From Calliphora vicina (lineage: Eukaryota > Arthropoda > Insecta > Diptera > Calliphoridae): a stretch of 64,000 nt of DNA. Positions within the stretch are counted from its first letter, which is position 1; every line of letters begins with the position of its first letter. The notes below the pieces were generated by a model, which saw nothing but the letters and a program-made list of their open reading frames with translations, made no database searches and was not told where the DNA came from. Shown here piece after piece: positions 1 through 11,488 of the stretch. The stretch is from the NCBI RefSeq assembly GCF_958450345.1, contig NC_088782.1, positions 95,677,358 through 95,741,357 on the forward strand, given 5' to 3'. A program made the translations under genes and the position numbers.

Positions 1-224
1 AAATGTTGCATTTTTAGGGTTTTAATTTATAATAAAACTTGGGTTTGGAAAAGGAAAAGTTCATTTACTTTCTTTTATAAAGCAAAATAAATAGATAGGG
101 AAACTGATACATATTGGAAGCTAGTAGGTAAATTGGAAGAAACATAACTACAAAATCGTGGAATGAGTATCTAGGAGTATTTAGTGGGGTTTTCAGTTTC
201 AACAAAATTCACAATTCAGACCGA

Positions 225-636
225 AGATATACCCACCATGATTTATACCTCCCATCTTTTTCGATGGAGGGTATAAAAAAGTGGTTTACATTAAATTTGT
301 CCTTAGACATTTTCTACAAATACTCTCTGTTGATAAGGTTTATTTGGTATTGAAGATGGGCAATGTCGGTCCATGATTTCACCGAGCCCCATACAAAAAG
401 TCCTCCCGGAATACTGTTCGAACAGTATTAAATATGTTGAATATGCAGCAAAACTGATAAATTTTTGCACAAATTAGTTCTAAGTACCCTGAAATAATAC
501 TGTAAATTATGACGAAAATCCCAATAAAAGAAAATTACTTGAACAATCATTTAAAAAAATCTAAAAACTAAGCCCAACGAAACTCTTTTAAATTGGTCCA
601 TTTTTTCACCTAGTCCCTATACAAATGTCAATCCTT
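225..636 (+). repeat. Degenerate INE-1-like repeat fragment (type C)
   Basis: A 5' hairpin-like start is visible near 229-276 (tatacccacc followed by ggagggtata), the arrangement seen at the 5' end of the other INE-like repeats here. Further in come the phrases ggtccatgatttcaccgagc and ggtccattttttcacctag, close to a phrase shared by the INE-B copies. The fragment ends abruptly where INE-A begins, so INE-A probably inserted into it. A 20-bp perfect palindrome is centred on gttcgaac near 420. No coding potential is seen. The segment before it (1-224) is AT-rich with nothing I recognise. Confidence 0.5.
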
Positions 637-2076
637 TTTATACCCTTCACCTTCGCGAGAAGGGTAGATATAAGTTTGTCATTCCGTTTGTAATTTCTAC
701 ATTTTTCATTTCCGACCCTATAATGTATATATTCTGGATCCTTATAGATAGCGGAGTCGATTTAGCCATGTCCGTCTGTCTGTTGAAATCAATTTTCTGA
801 AGACCTCAGATATCTTCGGGATCCAAATCTTCAATAATTCTATCAGACATGCTTTCGAGAAGTTTGCTATTTAAAATCAGCAAAATCGGTCCATAAATAA
901 CGAAGATATGAGCAAAAAACCGGGACAACCTCGATTTTTGACCTATTTATACCCTACACCACCATAGTGGGGAGGGTATTATGCGTTTGTGCAGATTAAA
1001 TATTAGTCTAACACCCACCTTAAAGTATACAGATCGACTTAGAATCAAATTCTGAGTCGATTAAACGATGTCCGTCCGTCTGGTTGGCTGGCTGGCTGTC
1101 CATGTAAACCTTGTGCGCAGAGTACAGGTCGCAATTATGAAGATATTTCGATCAAATTTGGTACATATTACTTTGGATAAGGACCAAGCCTATTGAAACT
1201 GGCTGAAATCGGTCCATTGTTTCACCTAGCCCCCATACAAATGTCCCCTCGAAATTGGACTTTATCGGTCATAAATGTTTAATTTATCTATGTATCTACA
1301 CAAATTTCGTTCCAAATAAGTTTTATATACACAAAATTCATGTCACCAAATTTTGTTACGATCGGTCCATAATTAGTCATAGCTCCCATATAGACACGTT
1401 TCCGAAAATCACTTTAACGTGCATAAATCGCTTGAAAATGTTGGTATACACACAAAATTCAACATAGTTAACTTTAATATAGACATAAATGACACGACCT
1501 AATTTCATGGTGATCGGTCCATAATTGGTCATAGCCCCCATATAAGGCCCACTTCCGAAAATCACTCAAAAATATAAATTATTTAAATTTTAAAAGAAAA
1601 ATGTTTTTGCTCTTTTACTTAGTGTAGGGTATTATATGGTCGGGCTTGACCGATCATACTTTCTTACTTGTTTTGATCTGTATCTGGATTACTAAGTCAT
1701 TAATATAGACAATATGGATATCTAATGATAGATATTTCAAAGTCCATTGCAATGATGTAGATAAGGCTAAGTTGGACCTACAATGGGTCAAAAGCGGGAA
1801 AAATATTTTTTAACCCGAATTTTTTTTTCATCAAAAAATGTTTGTCATACATTTTTTTTTTCCAAAAAAAAAAAATTTTAAAAAAAAAATTTTAAAAAAA
1901 TTTTTAAAAAACTTTTTTAAAAAAAACTAAAAAACAATTTCAAAAAAAAAAAAATTTTGAAAAACAATTAAAAAAAAATTAAATTTTGTTTACCTAAAAA
2001 TATTTAAAAAAATTTATTTTAAAGTATAATTTGGTGAAGGGTATATAAGATTCGGCACAGCTCTCTCACTTGTTTT
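637..2076 (+). mobile_element. INE-1-like Helitron-related element, type A, split by INE-B
   Basis: The 5' end has an inverted repeat (tatacccttc, then gagaagggta). A conserved block around 715-860 carries the tccgtctgtctgttgaaatc motif, and the 3' end reads gggtatataagattcggcac followed by ctctctcacttgtttt. This organisation (5' hairpin, gtccgtctgtc block, terminal cttgtttt, no obvious target duplication) is what is known for dipteran INE-1/DINE-1 Helitron-associated elements. Sequence after 1675 (gatctgtatctggattacta) continues the element after removal of INE-B. Bases 1800-2030 are an A/T homopolymer-rich stretch inside it. It is non-coding and presumably relied on an autonomous helper. 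The family name is inference from structure. Confidence 0.75.
947..1674 (+). mobile_element. INE-1-like element, type B, complete, nested in type A
   Basis: It starts with tataccctacaccaccatag and gggagggtatta, which can fold on each other, and contains tccgtccgtctggttggctg near 1072-1092. Its 3' hairpin is ggtcgggcttgacc, followed by actttcttacttgtttt. Further copies in this window are at 7971-8733 (inverted), 19766-21151 (interrupted), 23066-23432 (internally deleted) and 59871-60833 (inverted), which supports the boundaries. The flanks rejoin to continuous INE-A sequence, so INE-B inserted later than INE-A. No open reading frame of note; non-autonomous. Confidence 0.85.
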
Positions 2077-3299
2077 ATTTTTACTTGTTTAAATTACATT
2101 TTTTTCTTTATATCATGATTTCGAATATAAGTACATAAGTACTACTTTCTAGATGTAAAAATATTAATAAAATTAATAAATTTGTATTTTATTTGTTTTG
2201 AATTTTGAATTAGTTTTTGTTATTATTTTCATTATGCGGCTTATCATATTATTGCTATGAGCCCTTCATATATACTAAGTGTAATGGCATTTATTCACAA
2301 TATAAATAAAATTTATTTTTTTCAACTGTTGAAGAACACACCTTTCTTCCACAGTTTTGGTAAATCAGACAAATATGTTTTTCCTTTTAAGTAAAATAAT
2401 ATTTACTATAGTACGCATGCAAATAAACATGGCATAAATATTTGTTAAGGGGCTTCGAAATGATTTTATTGAAAAAACTATTTAAAAACACTCATACACA
2501 CATTTGTGTACAAGTATAAGAAACATTCAGCCAGGGATGACAGATTGTTTTACGCTATCCCAAATAAGCTTGAAAATAAGAATTTCTAAAAATTCCAAGA
2601 ATTGTTTTGGAAACTTGTTCATGGTTTATATGAAGAAGTCATTTGTTGGGGGAGCCTTTGTCAATGTTGATCATCAGTTAACTACATCTTTAAAAATCTC
2701 TATTTTCTGTTACGATAAAGACAAATTACCTTCGCATTATCGTTACTAATATATATGTATTTTATCCCCATTAATTAAAAATACCCTCTATAAAATACAC
2801 TGTCCACAAACGAAATTTGTATGTCCCCACGAGCATTCCAAAGTGGCAACAAATTTCCAAATCTGGCAAGCCTAACTGTAAATATCGGTAAGAGTGTGAC
2901 TCTGAGTCTGGGCATGAGTTTGAGAACATGAGAGGCATGTTTCTTAAAATAACAACACAACAAAACAAAAGATACAAAATAACAATGTGCGTTTAACCAA
3001 ATATTGGCAAATGGAATTATTGTGAAAATGGGTTTTCGGTGTTTGAGCCTCTTTCTCATCTTGTGCCCAATAACAACATCCAACAACTAAAATAGCTAGA
3101 ACAACAGCAACAACAACAATAATAACAATGAACGTGTACAAATAATAATATTTACAGAACTCCGAAAACACACATGCAAACAACGTCTTAACCATAAAGT
3201 CATTTCATATTTTGTTATTACGAGTATTTTCATGTGTAAATAGATGAAAATGTTTATGTGTGAGTGTCAAACAAAAACATACACAAAAACGTATACGTA
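2077..3299. other. Unassigned AT-rich sequence
   Basis: No recognised gene or element. A short CAA/AAT-rich microsatellite lies near 3095-3135. The small open frames here lack any familiar motif and have no visible splice context. Confidence 0.5.
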
Positions 3300-4273
3300 C
3301 CCAGCAGTTCTAGGAGACAGTCCTGAACTAGTGATTTTGCAAATCATTTAAGGTGGGGACTAGTTACTTCAATAGCTACGTGAATAATTATTTTAATGAT
3401 TACAATGAGACTGTTCGATAGCTGGTCCAAAGTAGTCAAGGCATTGGATTCACATACTGTTTACATAGCGTCAGTTACCTTACTAGCTACCTAACAGGTT
3501 ACTTGATCAGCTACATAATTTTAATATGTACGGGTGCGAATTGACCTCAAATAGTCAGCTAAATAGACATATCATAGACAGTCTATTAATGGATTGCTTG
3601 CAAACAAACCTTCCTCCAAAACTCTCCACTGGATTACTTTCTAAAGTGTAGTGGATAAACGTTTAAAGTGAATTCACTATAGGTTAATAAGTGACTATTG
3701 TCTTCACGCTATGTAACATATGTACACAGAGAAAACAGATTCTTAATGGCAACCGAATTTGTTACCAATCGAATGATTCTACCGTACTGACCGAATTTTA
3801 CAGTTGTGGCTACTAAATTTTAAAAGTGGTAACAAAAGTATGGTTTCTTCAACCGAAATAGTTTTTTATCCACTGATTTGCTGTTGCCAGAACCGAAAAA
3901 TTCTATGTGTGCAACCGAATCATTCGATTGTCAACAAATTCAGTTGCTATTACGAATCTGTTTTCTCTGTGTAGGTACTGATATCCCAAGCAAAAATAAA
4001 AATAGACTATATGAGAATTATATCATCACAATTCGTATAAAACCAGTTTGTACGAATTGCACTTCAGATTACTTATACACACTTAAGTGACAATTGCATT
4101 CACGCTAGATTACTTGGGATATATAAAGTAACCAATTGTCTTCTCTCTGCACTACTAAGAGCACATACTTGTCAAATGACCAAAATATATTAATTCGAGT
4201 CAGCCAAGTAATAAGACATTTGTGACAATTACTGTCTTTAAGGGATACATTGACTACTTGCTTAACTGCTGGG
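3300..4273. mobile_element. TIR element, family E, containing a TA-flanked MITE
   Basis: The left end reads cccagcagtt and the right end aactgctggg, giving a 10-bp terminal inverted repeat. The right subterminal sequence (rc: agtagtcaatgta, then cttggctgac) recurs at 49821-49900. The body (gttacttgatcagctacata; gacctcaaatagtcag; agtgtagt) recurs at 38298-38770. Target duplications are not clear. No transposase fragment was recognised; this is a non-autonomous DNA element of uncertain superfamily. After removal of the MITE at 3725-3971 it is comparable to the 38.3-kb copy. Confidence 0.65.
3725..3971. mobile_element. 247-bp MITE with TA target duplication
   Basis: The termini cacagagaaaacagattc and gaatctgttttctctgtg are perfect inverted repeats of 18 bp, flanked by TA on both sides (3723-3724 and 3972-3973). 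The interior repeats caaccgaat and gaatgattc motifs. TA duplication with short TIRs fits a Tc1/mariner-type non-autonomous element. The right half of a related copy lies at 51779-51865. The insertion lies inside the family E element, so it is younger than it. Confidence 0.85.
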
Positions 4274-4479
4274 TATGTATGGATGTAAATAAATGTGTTT
4301 GTGTAAGAGTGTCTATCGTTACGATTATGGCTTTATTAAAGAACAACATGCCGACTTTGGCATACAAATTGTACCAATACATACTACGAATTGTACTTGT
4401 ATTATTTGGCGACAACATTTCGAATGAAAATCCACACATGAACCCAATAGACAATTTTTATAGAAATTTCCATTTTGAA

Positions 4480-4880
4480 ATGTATTATAAAAAAAACGTA
4501 GTCCTAATGTCTCCACATGATTGGCCGCCGACGTTCTATACCAATGAAGATATTCTAAAACATAGAAATATTTGTCGTATATCTACTAGGTCCTTATAAA
4601 ATTCTAAAACAATCCGTCAGTCCTTCTGTCTGTCTAAGGCACGATAGAGCCTATGGGGAAGAACTTAGGAGGTGAAATATTTTCAAATATTCTACGTTGG
4701 TCAGAAGCACAAACAATTTTGAGCGAAAAATTTTCGATCGTCCGAAGTCTAAAAACAATTGAGATTTTCTGGCTCGGTCCAAGATTACCATTCTTATATG
4801 GCGTCTGTGACCCTCAAAGAAAAGAAAATCCCCTGCAGGAGTATTCGGAAGATATAAATAGTAACTCTTACATATAGTTT
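4480..4880 (+). repeat. Probable INE-like repeat fragment (type T)
   Basis: The tract caatccgtcagtccttctgtctgtc, followed by a cacgatagagcc segment, is the kind of block found in the middle of INE-like elements. The ends are not identifiable. A 125-codon open frame overlaps at 4222-4599, but it spans the family E boundary and shows no domain, so I do not treat it as a gene. Confidence 0.4.
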
Positions 4881-4949
4881 AAAGTGGACTATGATCTCCT
4901 CGTGTATTGTTCGGACATTGAGATGCTTATAGATATTACAATTTCAAAT

Positions 4950-5205
4950 GTAACAAGGCACCTGCTATTATTCTTAAGAGTCTTGATTGTTTTCTTTGTA
5001 GTTTTTAAATTTTAGAAGCAGATACCCCATAGCTGAATGCCATATTGGATTTATAACTGCTTTATACAATAGAACCTTGTAGTCCAGGTCTAGGGCTAAC
5101 CGTGGACCAATTTTAACTTGTATTCTTCATTTGAGTAGCCATTTCTCCAATTCATTGATGTGAGATTGAAAATGTTCGGATGCTATCAAGGGAGTTTTGT
5201 GAAGG
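4950..5205 (-). pseudogene. Jockey-type non-LTR reverse transcriptase fragment
   Basis: Read on the minus strand, short conceptual blocks such as HINELEKWLLK and LYKAVINPIW appear. These correspond to the region after the YADD-type motif of Jockey-like ORF2 (compare ILDIERWLKQWRIK and LKPIWCNGIQLCG in the copy at 16.6-17.7 kb). Stops and indels break it. Only about 80 residues remain, so clade assignment is tentative. Confidence 0.5.
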
Positions 5206-5269
5206 CTAACAAATTATTTCAATAAATATTTGTTGCTCAAAAATTCTTCGTATTAGGTCCCCAACATGT

Positions 5270-6010
5270 TTAGTTGTCACCTTTTCTTCCTCGACAAAGC
5301 AGCTACTACCATAGTCGGAATTATTAACCTTGAAGCATAAGCACCTAGAGGCTTGTGACCAGTAATGACCGCTATCAGATGGAATGCATTTACGTATTGG
5401 GTCAGATTTTTCTGGACTCCTTACCAGTGGGTTCTCTCTCTCATTAGCAATACGATCAAGATTGTGTAAAATTAGTTGTTTACCCCTAAAGAGATGAATG
5501 TAAATATCACGACCGTTTCAATTATCTCTGCTGTTTTATACAAATAAACCCATACAAGGGTACGCAATAAATGTCTCGGTATATCCTCTGAATACACCCT
5601 AAATTTTTGGACAATTTTCGATGTGTTGTACTGCTTTACTATCTGTAAATATGTGAACATCCTTAATCGATATCCATTAATATTGAAGTTGTTCCATGGT
5701 ATTGCTTGAGTTTCTCATCTAACCACACTTCGCTTTGCAACCTTCTTGTAGGATGTTTCCTGAGGAGCTTCATGCATGTTTTTGCGACTTTTAGTTCCAG
5801 AAAAAGTGTTTTCCACGGATCTCTGCTAAATATTTAGGCGCTACATTAGCTGACAAACGTTTAGGTTTATGATCCTCTGTAGGAGCAGAAACACTGTTAA
5901 TCATTCCCTATCTGCCTCTGGATACTGGGGATGCAGAACGTATGGATATGCAAATATACTTAATTTGCTTCCCTCTCATCTATGACAAACCTCTGACTAT
6001 ATAACACGCT
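5270..6010 (-). pseudogene. Non-LTR ORF2 RNase H/C-terminal debris (R1/LOA-like)
   Basis: On the minus strand, VHIFTDSKAVQHIEN resembles the RNase H segment with its second-half acidic residue (TDS). Further downstream a cysteine-rich tail like CRCFVEEEKVTTKH resembles the C..C-x-EEE-x-H motif that follows RNase H in R1-clade ORF2. The frame is broken many times. A second non-LTR fragment (4950-5205) follows directly, so the two are separate relics. Confidence 0.5.
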
Positions 6011-7804
6011 TCAGTATTTGATAAGTTGTTAAAAATTATTATTTCGTTCAGACGGAAAGGTATTTAGATCGGGATTAGATCACCTATCTCATTGAGTGGT
6101 GTGGTCTTTTCAAAACGGAATCCTTATTGATACTCGTACTTGACAAATGCTTGGATTAAACCAAGCACTCAAAAATATTCAAGACGAAATCCTGATTCAC
6201 CGTAATATACTTCTATTAGTCTTATCTAGTTTTACTCCTCATTACTTTTCTGTTTACTGGGCTACTAATGTCTATCTAATATTTGCTACAAAACTTAACA
6301 AGTTGAACAATAAAATATAACGTAAACAAATATCTAAAAACAAATGTATTTTATGAACAATACAAAGTGATATGAAAACGAACAGAACAAACAACCAAAA
6401 AAAATTAAATAAAAACAAACAAAAAATATAATGTAACAATGTTAGAATAACAAACACTTTATAGTTGGAATAGAATTGTGGTTTTCTTATGGATTTAAAT
6501 AGAGGTATGTTCCGCAAACAATGAGACGAGAAGGTTCCATGGAATACAAAATAATTATTTGTTTTTCATAATAGTAAAAATACGAAGTGAAAAAGTATTA
6601 ACAACTAAGTACTACCTATATATTAAGATAAACAAATGAAATTCTTAACATATGAAATAATTTGCAGCAATTTAGTTAGTGATTCAAACATTACTTGATT
6701 TTAAAGTTACGAGTACCTTATTTCTATATTAACTGCTTTGGTAGTGCAGTGTTTTGTGTATGTTTAATTGCAGAAAATCACAGTCACGAAAATGCAGTCG
6801 CAGTTTTTAGTCCCTGCTGAGGACTTCATAATTAGACGATTATTTGCCATATATTTTTATTCACCCAAATTTTCAACAGGATGTTTATAAGTTTAATTTA
6901 GGAAGAATAGACATAGAGAGGAAACTCTCCTAACTAGTTGTTAGAAACCTAAGTATTGAGAATATAAATATTAGTCGAAAAAGTTTGAGTATTTTTTTTT
7001 TTTGTTTGAATTTTTTTCTAGTTTCCGCTCTATGTTTCTCTATTGTTTAATTTTCCAATATTTAAGTATTCTAATAATGTCTTATACATTTTTTATTCGC
7101 AAATTAATTCTAAATAAATTTTTGGGTTTCAAATATCTGAATCCTTTTTGTTTCACAATAACATTTCCTATAAAGTATGATGAACATAAATAATATATTG
7201 CTAAACATTTCTACTTTTCTCAATAAGTTTCATATTATTTATTTTATATGTTAAACTGAAAACTGAGAAGCCTATTTTAAACCTATTATAAAATTTCAAT
7301 ATTCAAGGGACATGTGTATATTGCCTATATAAAGAGCAATTTTATTAAAAACAAAAAGGAAAAAATTATAATATGACACCATTACGGTTGCCAACAAAAC
7401 CACGAAATGATAATATTGGGTTAATGTAAAAATAGAATTTGAAAAAATGAAAGTAATTTTAAATATTCTAAACTTTTCTTTAAAAGGGTCAAAATTTCGT
7501 GTATAAAAAGTTTCGATTGTTAAATGTACAAAGTAAATTATCAATTTGAGGAAATGGGGTTCTTACAAACGCAACTGAATGATAAAAGGTGAAAATGCTT
7601 GTAATAAAAATGTATCAAATTTCAAATAAAAAAACCAAAAAAAAAGTTAAAAAAATTGTAAATTTAAAAAGTTGTTCTGTACGCTAACATGCTCACATAC
7701 AAAAAGGAAATACGTTTAAAAAATAGAACATAACAAAAGTACGAGTACATATGACATTGTTGTTGTTTTTAAAAGTATCCATAGATACATATGCACAATG
7801 TACA
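6011..7804. other. Unassigned AT-rich sequence
   Basis: Very AT-rich. I found no repeat termini, domain motif or RNA gene. Short open frames are compatible with chance. Confidence 0.5.
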
Positions 7805-8990
7805 TTAGGGTGGCACTATTTAAATGTTTGATGCTCCCAAGGCCTAAAATTATTGTCCGTCATTTAAAAATCAAATTCTGTACACTTTAGCAAAATAGGA
7901 TAACATTTAGAGGTTGCACATTTTCCTTAAAATTTCAAGTTTTGGATCAAAGCAACATAATTTTCCAAAAAAAACAAGTAAGAAAGTATGATCGGTCAAG
8001 CCCGACCATATAATACCCTCCACTAAGTAAAGAGCAAAAACATTTTTCTCTTAATATTTCAATAATTTATATTTTTGAGTGATTTTCGGAAGTGGGCCTT
8101 ATATGGGGGCTATGACAAATTATGGACCGATCACCATGAAATTAGGTCGTGTGATTTATGTCTATATATTGAAGTTAACTATGTTGAATTTTGTGTGTAT
8201 ACCAAAATTTTTAAGCGATTTATGCACGTTAAAGTGATTTTCGGAAGCGGGTCTATATGGGAGCTATGACTAATTATGGACCGATCGTAACAAAATTTGA
8301 AGACATGAATTTTGTGTATATAAAACTTATTTGGAGCGGAATTTGTGGAGATCATATATAAAATAAAAATTTATGACCGATAATGTCCAATTTCGGAAGG
8401 ACATTTGTATGGGGGCTAGGTGAAATAATGGACCGATTTCAGCCAGGTTCAATAGGCTTGGTCCTTGGGCCGAAAAAATAATATGTACCAAACTTCATCG
8501 AAATATCTTCAAAATTGCGACCTGTGCTCTGCGCACAAGGTTTACATGGACAGCCAGCCAGCCAGCCGACCAGACGGACGGACGGACGGACGGACATCGC
8601 TTAATCGACTCAGAAAGTGATTCTAAGTCGATCGGTATACTTTAAGGTGGGTGTTAGACTAATATTTTTGGGCGTTACAAACATCTGCACAAACGCATAA
8701 TACCCTCCCCACTATGGTGGTGTAGGGTATAAAAATGTCTGACATCGTAAACCGAAATGTTTTCATATCAAAAACGAAAAAAAAAAAATGTAGAACAAAT
8801 TGAAATTTTTTCCCTCCCCCAACATAGTTGACTCGGATCCGCGTCTGAATTAGAACATCTTGAATAAAGACTCTAGATTTCAAAAATAAAAAATTGCTTT
8901 TGATACTAGAATTTCAGTCAGCATTTGGTTTGTACATGACGTAAAACAAATTTAGACCATGGAAGTGCAAATTAAGGGCCACCTTAACAT
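7805..8990. mobile_element. TIR element (family U) interrupted by inverted INE-B
   Basis: The left end ttagggtggcac and right end gggccaccttaa form an imperfect terminal inverted repeat. The left subterminal text gctcccaaggcctaa recurs near 22630. The INE-B copy at 7971-8733 sits inside. Between 8737 and 8851 there is sequence similar to the short repeat at 39046-39165 (ttttcatat and tgtagaacaaatt). No transposase is visible and the superfamily is unknown. Confidence 0.4.
7971..8733 (-). mobile_element. INE-1-like element, type B, complete, inverted
   Basis: This is the reverse complement of the 947-1674 copy. It begins aaaacaagtaagaaagtatg, has the hairpin ggtcaagcccgacc, contains a gacggacggacggacgg tract near 8573, and ends with ccactatggtggtgtagggt. 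It is about 763 bp and full length by comparison with the other copies. A 64-codon open frame near 8075 recurs in the copy at 60189, but it reflects repeat similarity rather than a gene. Confidence 0.85.
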
Positions 8991-10389
8991 ACTTTCATCT
9001 GGCGAACCAACCAACACCCATTTAAAATATCTATGAACACACTTACACAATCAAAATTGCACACCCTCATACACACACACACATACAGCTGTTAACATCC
9101 ACATTAAATAAACACAGATATGCCATTTAAACTCTTTCGCAAATAGCCGTATTTAACTAAAAGGGTTCTTTCGTTCTTTCTGCCTTTGTCGACGGATGGA
9201 TGAATAAATAAATGAACGAATGAATGTGTGAGTATTTTTCGGTTTATTTTCTTTTTTCACTCTCTGTTGTTGGTCTGAAGCCTCGTTTGTTGTTTGCCTT
9301 AAAGTGGCAATATTTTGCACTCCAACAATATTCAACTATAATTCCAAGCACGTTTACCAAATAAAATGGCACAATCACACACAGCCCACTCGTATGCATG
9401 GCGGTAGTCACAGAACTACCGAAAGTAGAAAAAAAAAACGCAAAAAAAACTTTTAAACATCCCAGGAGAAGGAGATTTTTACTACCAAAACTCTACCAGC
9501 ACCATCGGCAACCTACAACCATCCATTCCCAGCACATTTAAGCATAGTCAGTCATATTGTCGGAGTATTGATAAACATGCATGTACCCTGTTATAAAACA
9601 TACATTTTATAGACATGTCAGTTAGACTAACAGTCAAACGAATGGTCCTTCATACAGTTTAGACATATCGTACACATAAACACTTACATTATATTAGGGG
9701 TATAACTTTATGCAATTTTTGCGAATATGAAAATTAGCACAGCACCTTCACTTTTTGTATTCAAACTCCCAAAATTATAATTTATAAATTATGCCGACAA
9801 GTACAAAATATTTGCATAAATTGTGGTAGATGCAATTTTATATTATAAGTAGTAAAAGATTTTAAAAAGAAGTATCCATATCAAAACGGACAGATAACTG
9901 CTATTTTCGGAAATTTACCACACATATTACGGTCCCAAAGGGTTCCTCTCAATCAATGACTATTTCATCAGAAACCCTTTCCATTACAAAAATATCGCGA
10001 TTTGAAAATTGAAAAATTTGTTAAAATTCTCAAAAATTGTATACACATAATTGCCCATAACATTGAAACTACTCAAAGTCCAAAATAATTTTTGATTCCA
10101 TATTAAAGGCAAAGATATTGTCATTAAAATGGTGTGAATAAAATTGTTTACTTCTAAAAGGTTAAAGGTCAATTTTCGGAGTATATATTTCAATGTAAAA
10201 ATAGCATAAGCAAAGAGAAAATAGAACATAATTAAATAAATTGAAATTTTTATGCTAAAACACAGGTGCTTAAATTTTTTATATGAATTTATATGAAAAA
10301 ACGTACTTTTAATAATGTTTTTCTTTATAACTCCTGAACTAATCGTGTCTCCATCGACATTTTTTTTGCACGAATATATTAGAGAGTTT
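8991..10389. other. Unassigned AT-rich sequence
   Basis: Contains a CA-rich run near 9060-9090 and a homopolymer-A patch near 9430. No gene or repeat boundary is recognised. Confidence 0.45.
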
Positions 10390-10583
10390 AGGTGTCCTCA
10401 TGCCTCATAGTACTTACAATAATAGCACAAAAATTAAAATTAACCCTTAATAGCACTTGGGGTTAAAATGACCCTCAACTTTTGAAATCACGAAAAACTC
10501 AGTCAATATGAATGGTGCTAATTTTAATGTTTTTCAGAATTAAATAAACTGAATCATTTAAGTTATTTTTTAAATGTAATAAA

Positions 10584-11488
10584 CAGGGAAACCGGAAATA
10601 TGCTCTAAAAAAAGCGTTTTAAGCGCTTTAAATATGCAGTAAAAACTTTAAAATATGCTCTTAAAATTTAAAAAATATGCTCTTAAAAAAACAAACTTTT
10701 ACATAATTTTTAACCTAAAAATATACTTTTATTTAAAAAAATCAATACAATTCATTTCTAAATAGGTAAAGTAACATTAAATAAACAAAAATAGCATAAA
10801 CTAAAACAAGTATAACAAAAAATAAATACAACATTAAAACAATAAGCTATGAAAAGGCCTCGAGAGGTATTTTTTGATGATATTTTATATAAATATGAAG
10901 TCACTTCTTCAATTAAGGTTATTATGCAGTTAATTACAAAATATTGACATAAATTTTCAAATAAAAATCGTTGTCTATTGGATCTGAAAACATTTTTATA
11001 CATAGAAAATGTTCTTTCGATATCAACTGATGTTATAGGAGCAAATTTAAAATATAATATTTCTTTAACACTTAGAACGGTTAAGTTTGAATTAGAACAA
11101 AAATTTGATATTTAGATGGCGCTATTATTAAACAAGTGCTTATTTTATATTAAAAAAGCAATCTATTTTTCAATTTTGAATTTTAAACAAAGGAAGTAAA
11201 AACCTTTAACGCAACAGCGAAAAATAAGTAAGACAAAATTTGTTTTTGATAAAGCCAAAATATGCTATTAAACAGTAAAATATACTCTAAAAACGCAAAA
11301 TATGACATAAATATGCTCTTAAAACAAATACATGCAAAAAAATGCATTTAAGGGTAAAATATGAAAAAATATGCACTAACAAATCGATGCCAAAATTCTT
11401 AAATAGTTCTGAAACGTGTAAATATCTTATCCATGTGCTCATTAGACTCACCAGAAAAAATATGCATTTGCATATTTTGGTTTCCCTG
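10584..11488 (-). mobile_element. hAT element with perfect 8-bp duplication
   Basis: The ends are cagggaaaccggaaatatgc and, inverted on the right, cagggaaaccaaaatatgc. The 8-bp duplication gtaataaa flanks it at 10576-10583 and 11489-11496. An 8-bp duplication with CAG-type termini is diagnostic for hAT. At 905 bp it is an internal-deletion derivative that keeps a scrap of transposase C-terminus on the minus strand. A related copy is at 54720-55607. Many atatgct/agcatat motifs near the ends may be transposase-binding subterminal repeats. Confidence 0.92.
10758..11104 (-). pseudogene. hAT transposase C-terminal (dimerisation) fragment
   Basis: Minus-strand blocks read LSVKEIL, then SVDIERTFSMYKNVF and SNRQRFLFENL, close to the hAT C-terminal dimerisation motif in which SxxxERxFS is followed by R....L..EN. 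Only about 110 residues survive, with no zinc-finger or DDE catalytic region, so it cannot be an active transposase. The same blocks occur in the sister copy at 55313-55480. Confidence 0.75.

Noticed and set aside
4222..4599. 125-codon open frame
   Set aside because: It crosses the family E terminus into an INE-like repeat, and has no recognisable domain or splice context.
8075..8269. Conserved 64-codon frame also present at 60189-60383
   Set aside because: Both lie at the same place within INE-B copies and their similarity is that of the repeat; no coding signature.
9400..9560. Possible family E piece (cagaactaccgaaagtag)
   Set aside because: Too little similarity to the E termini to support a call.
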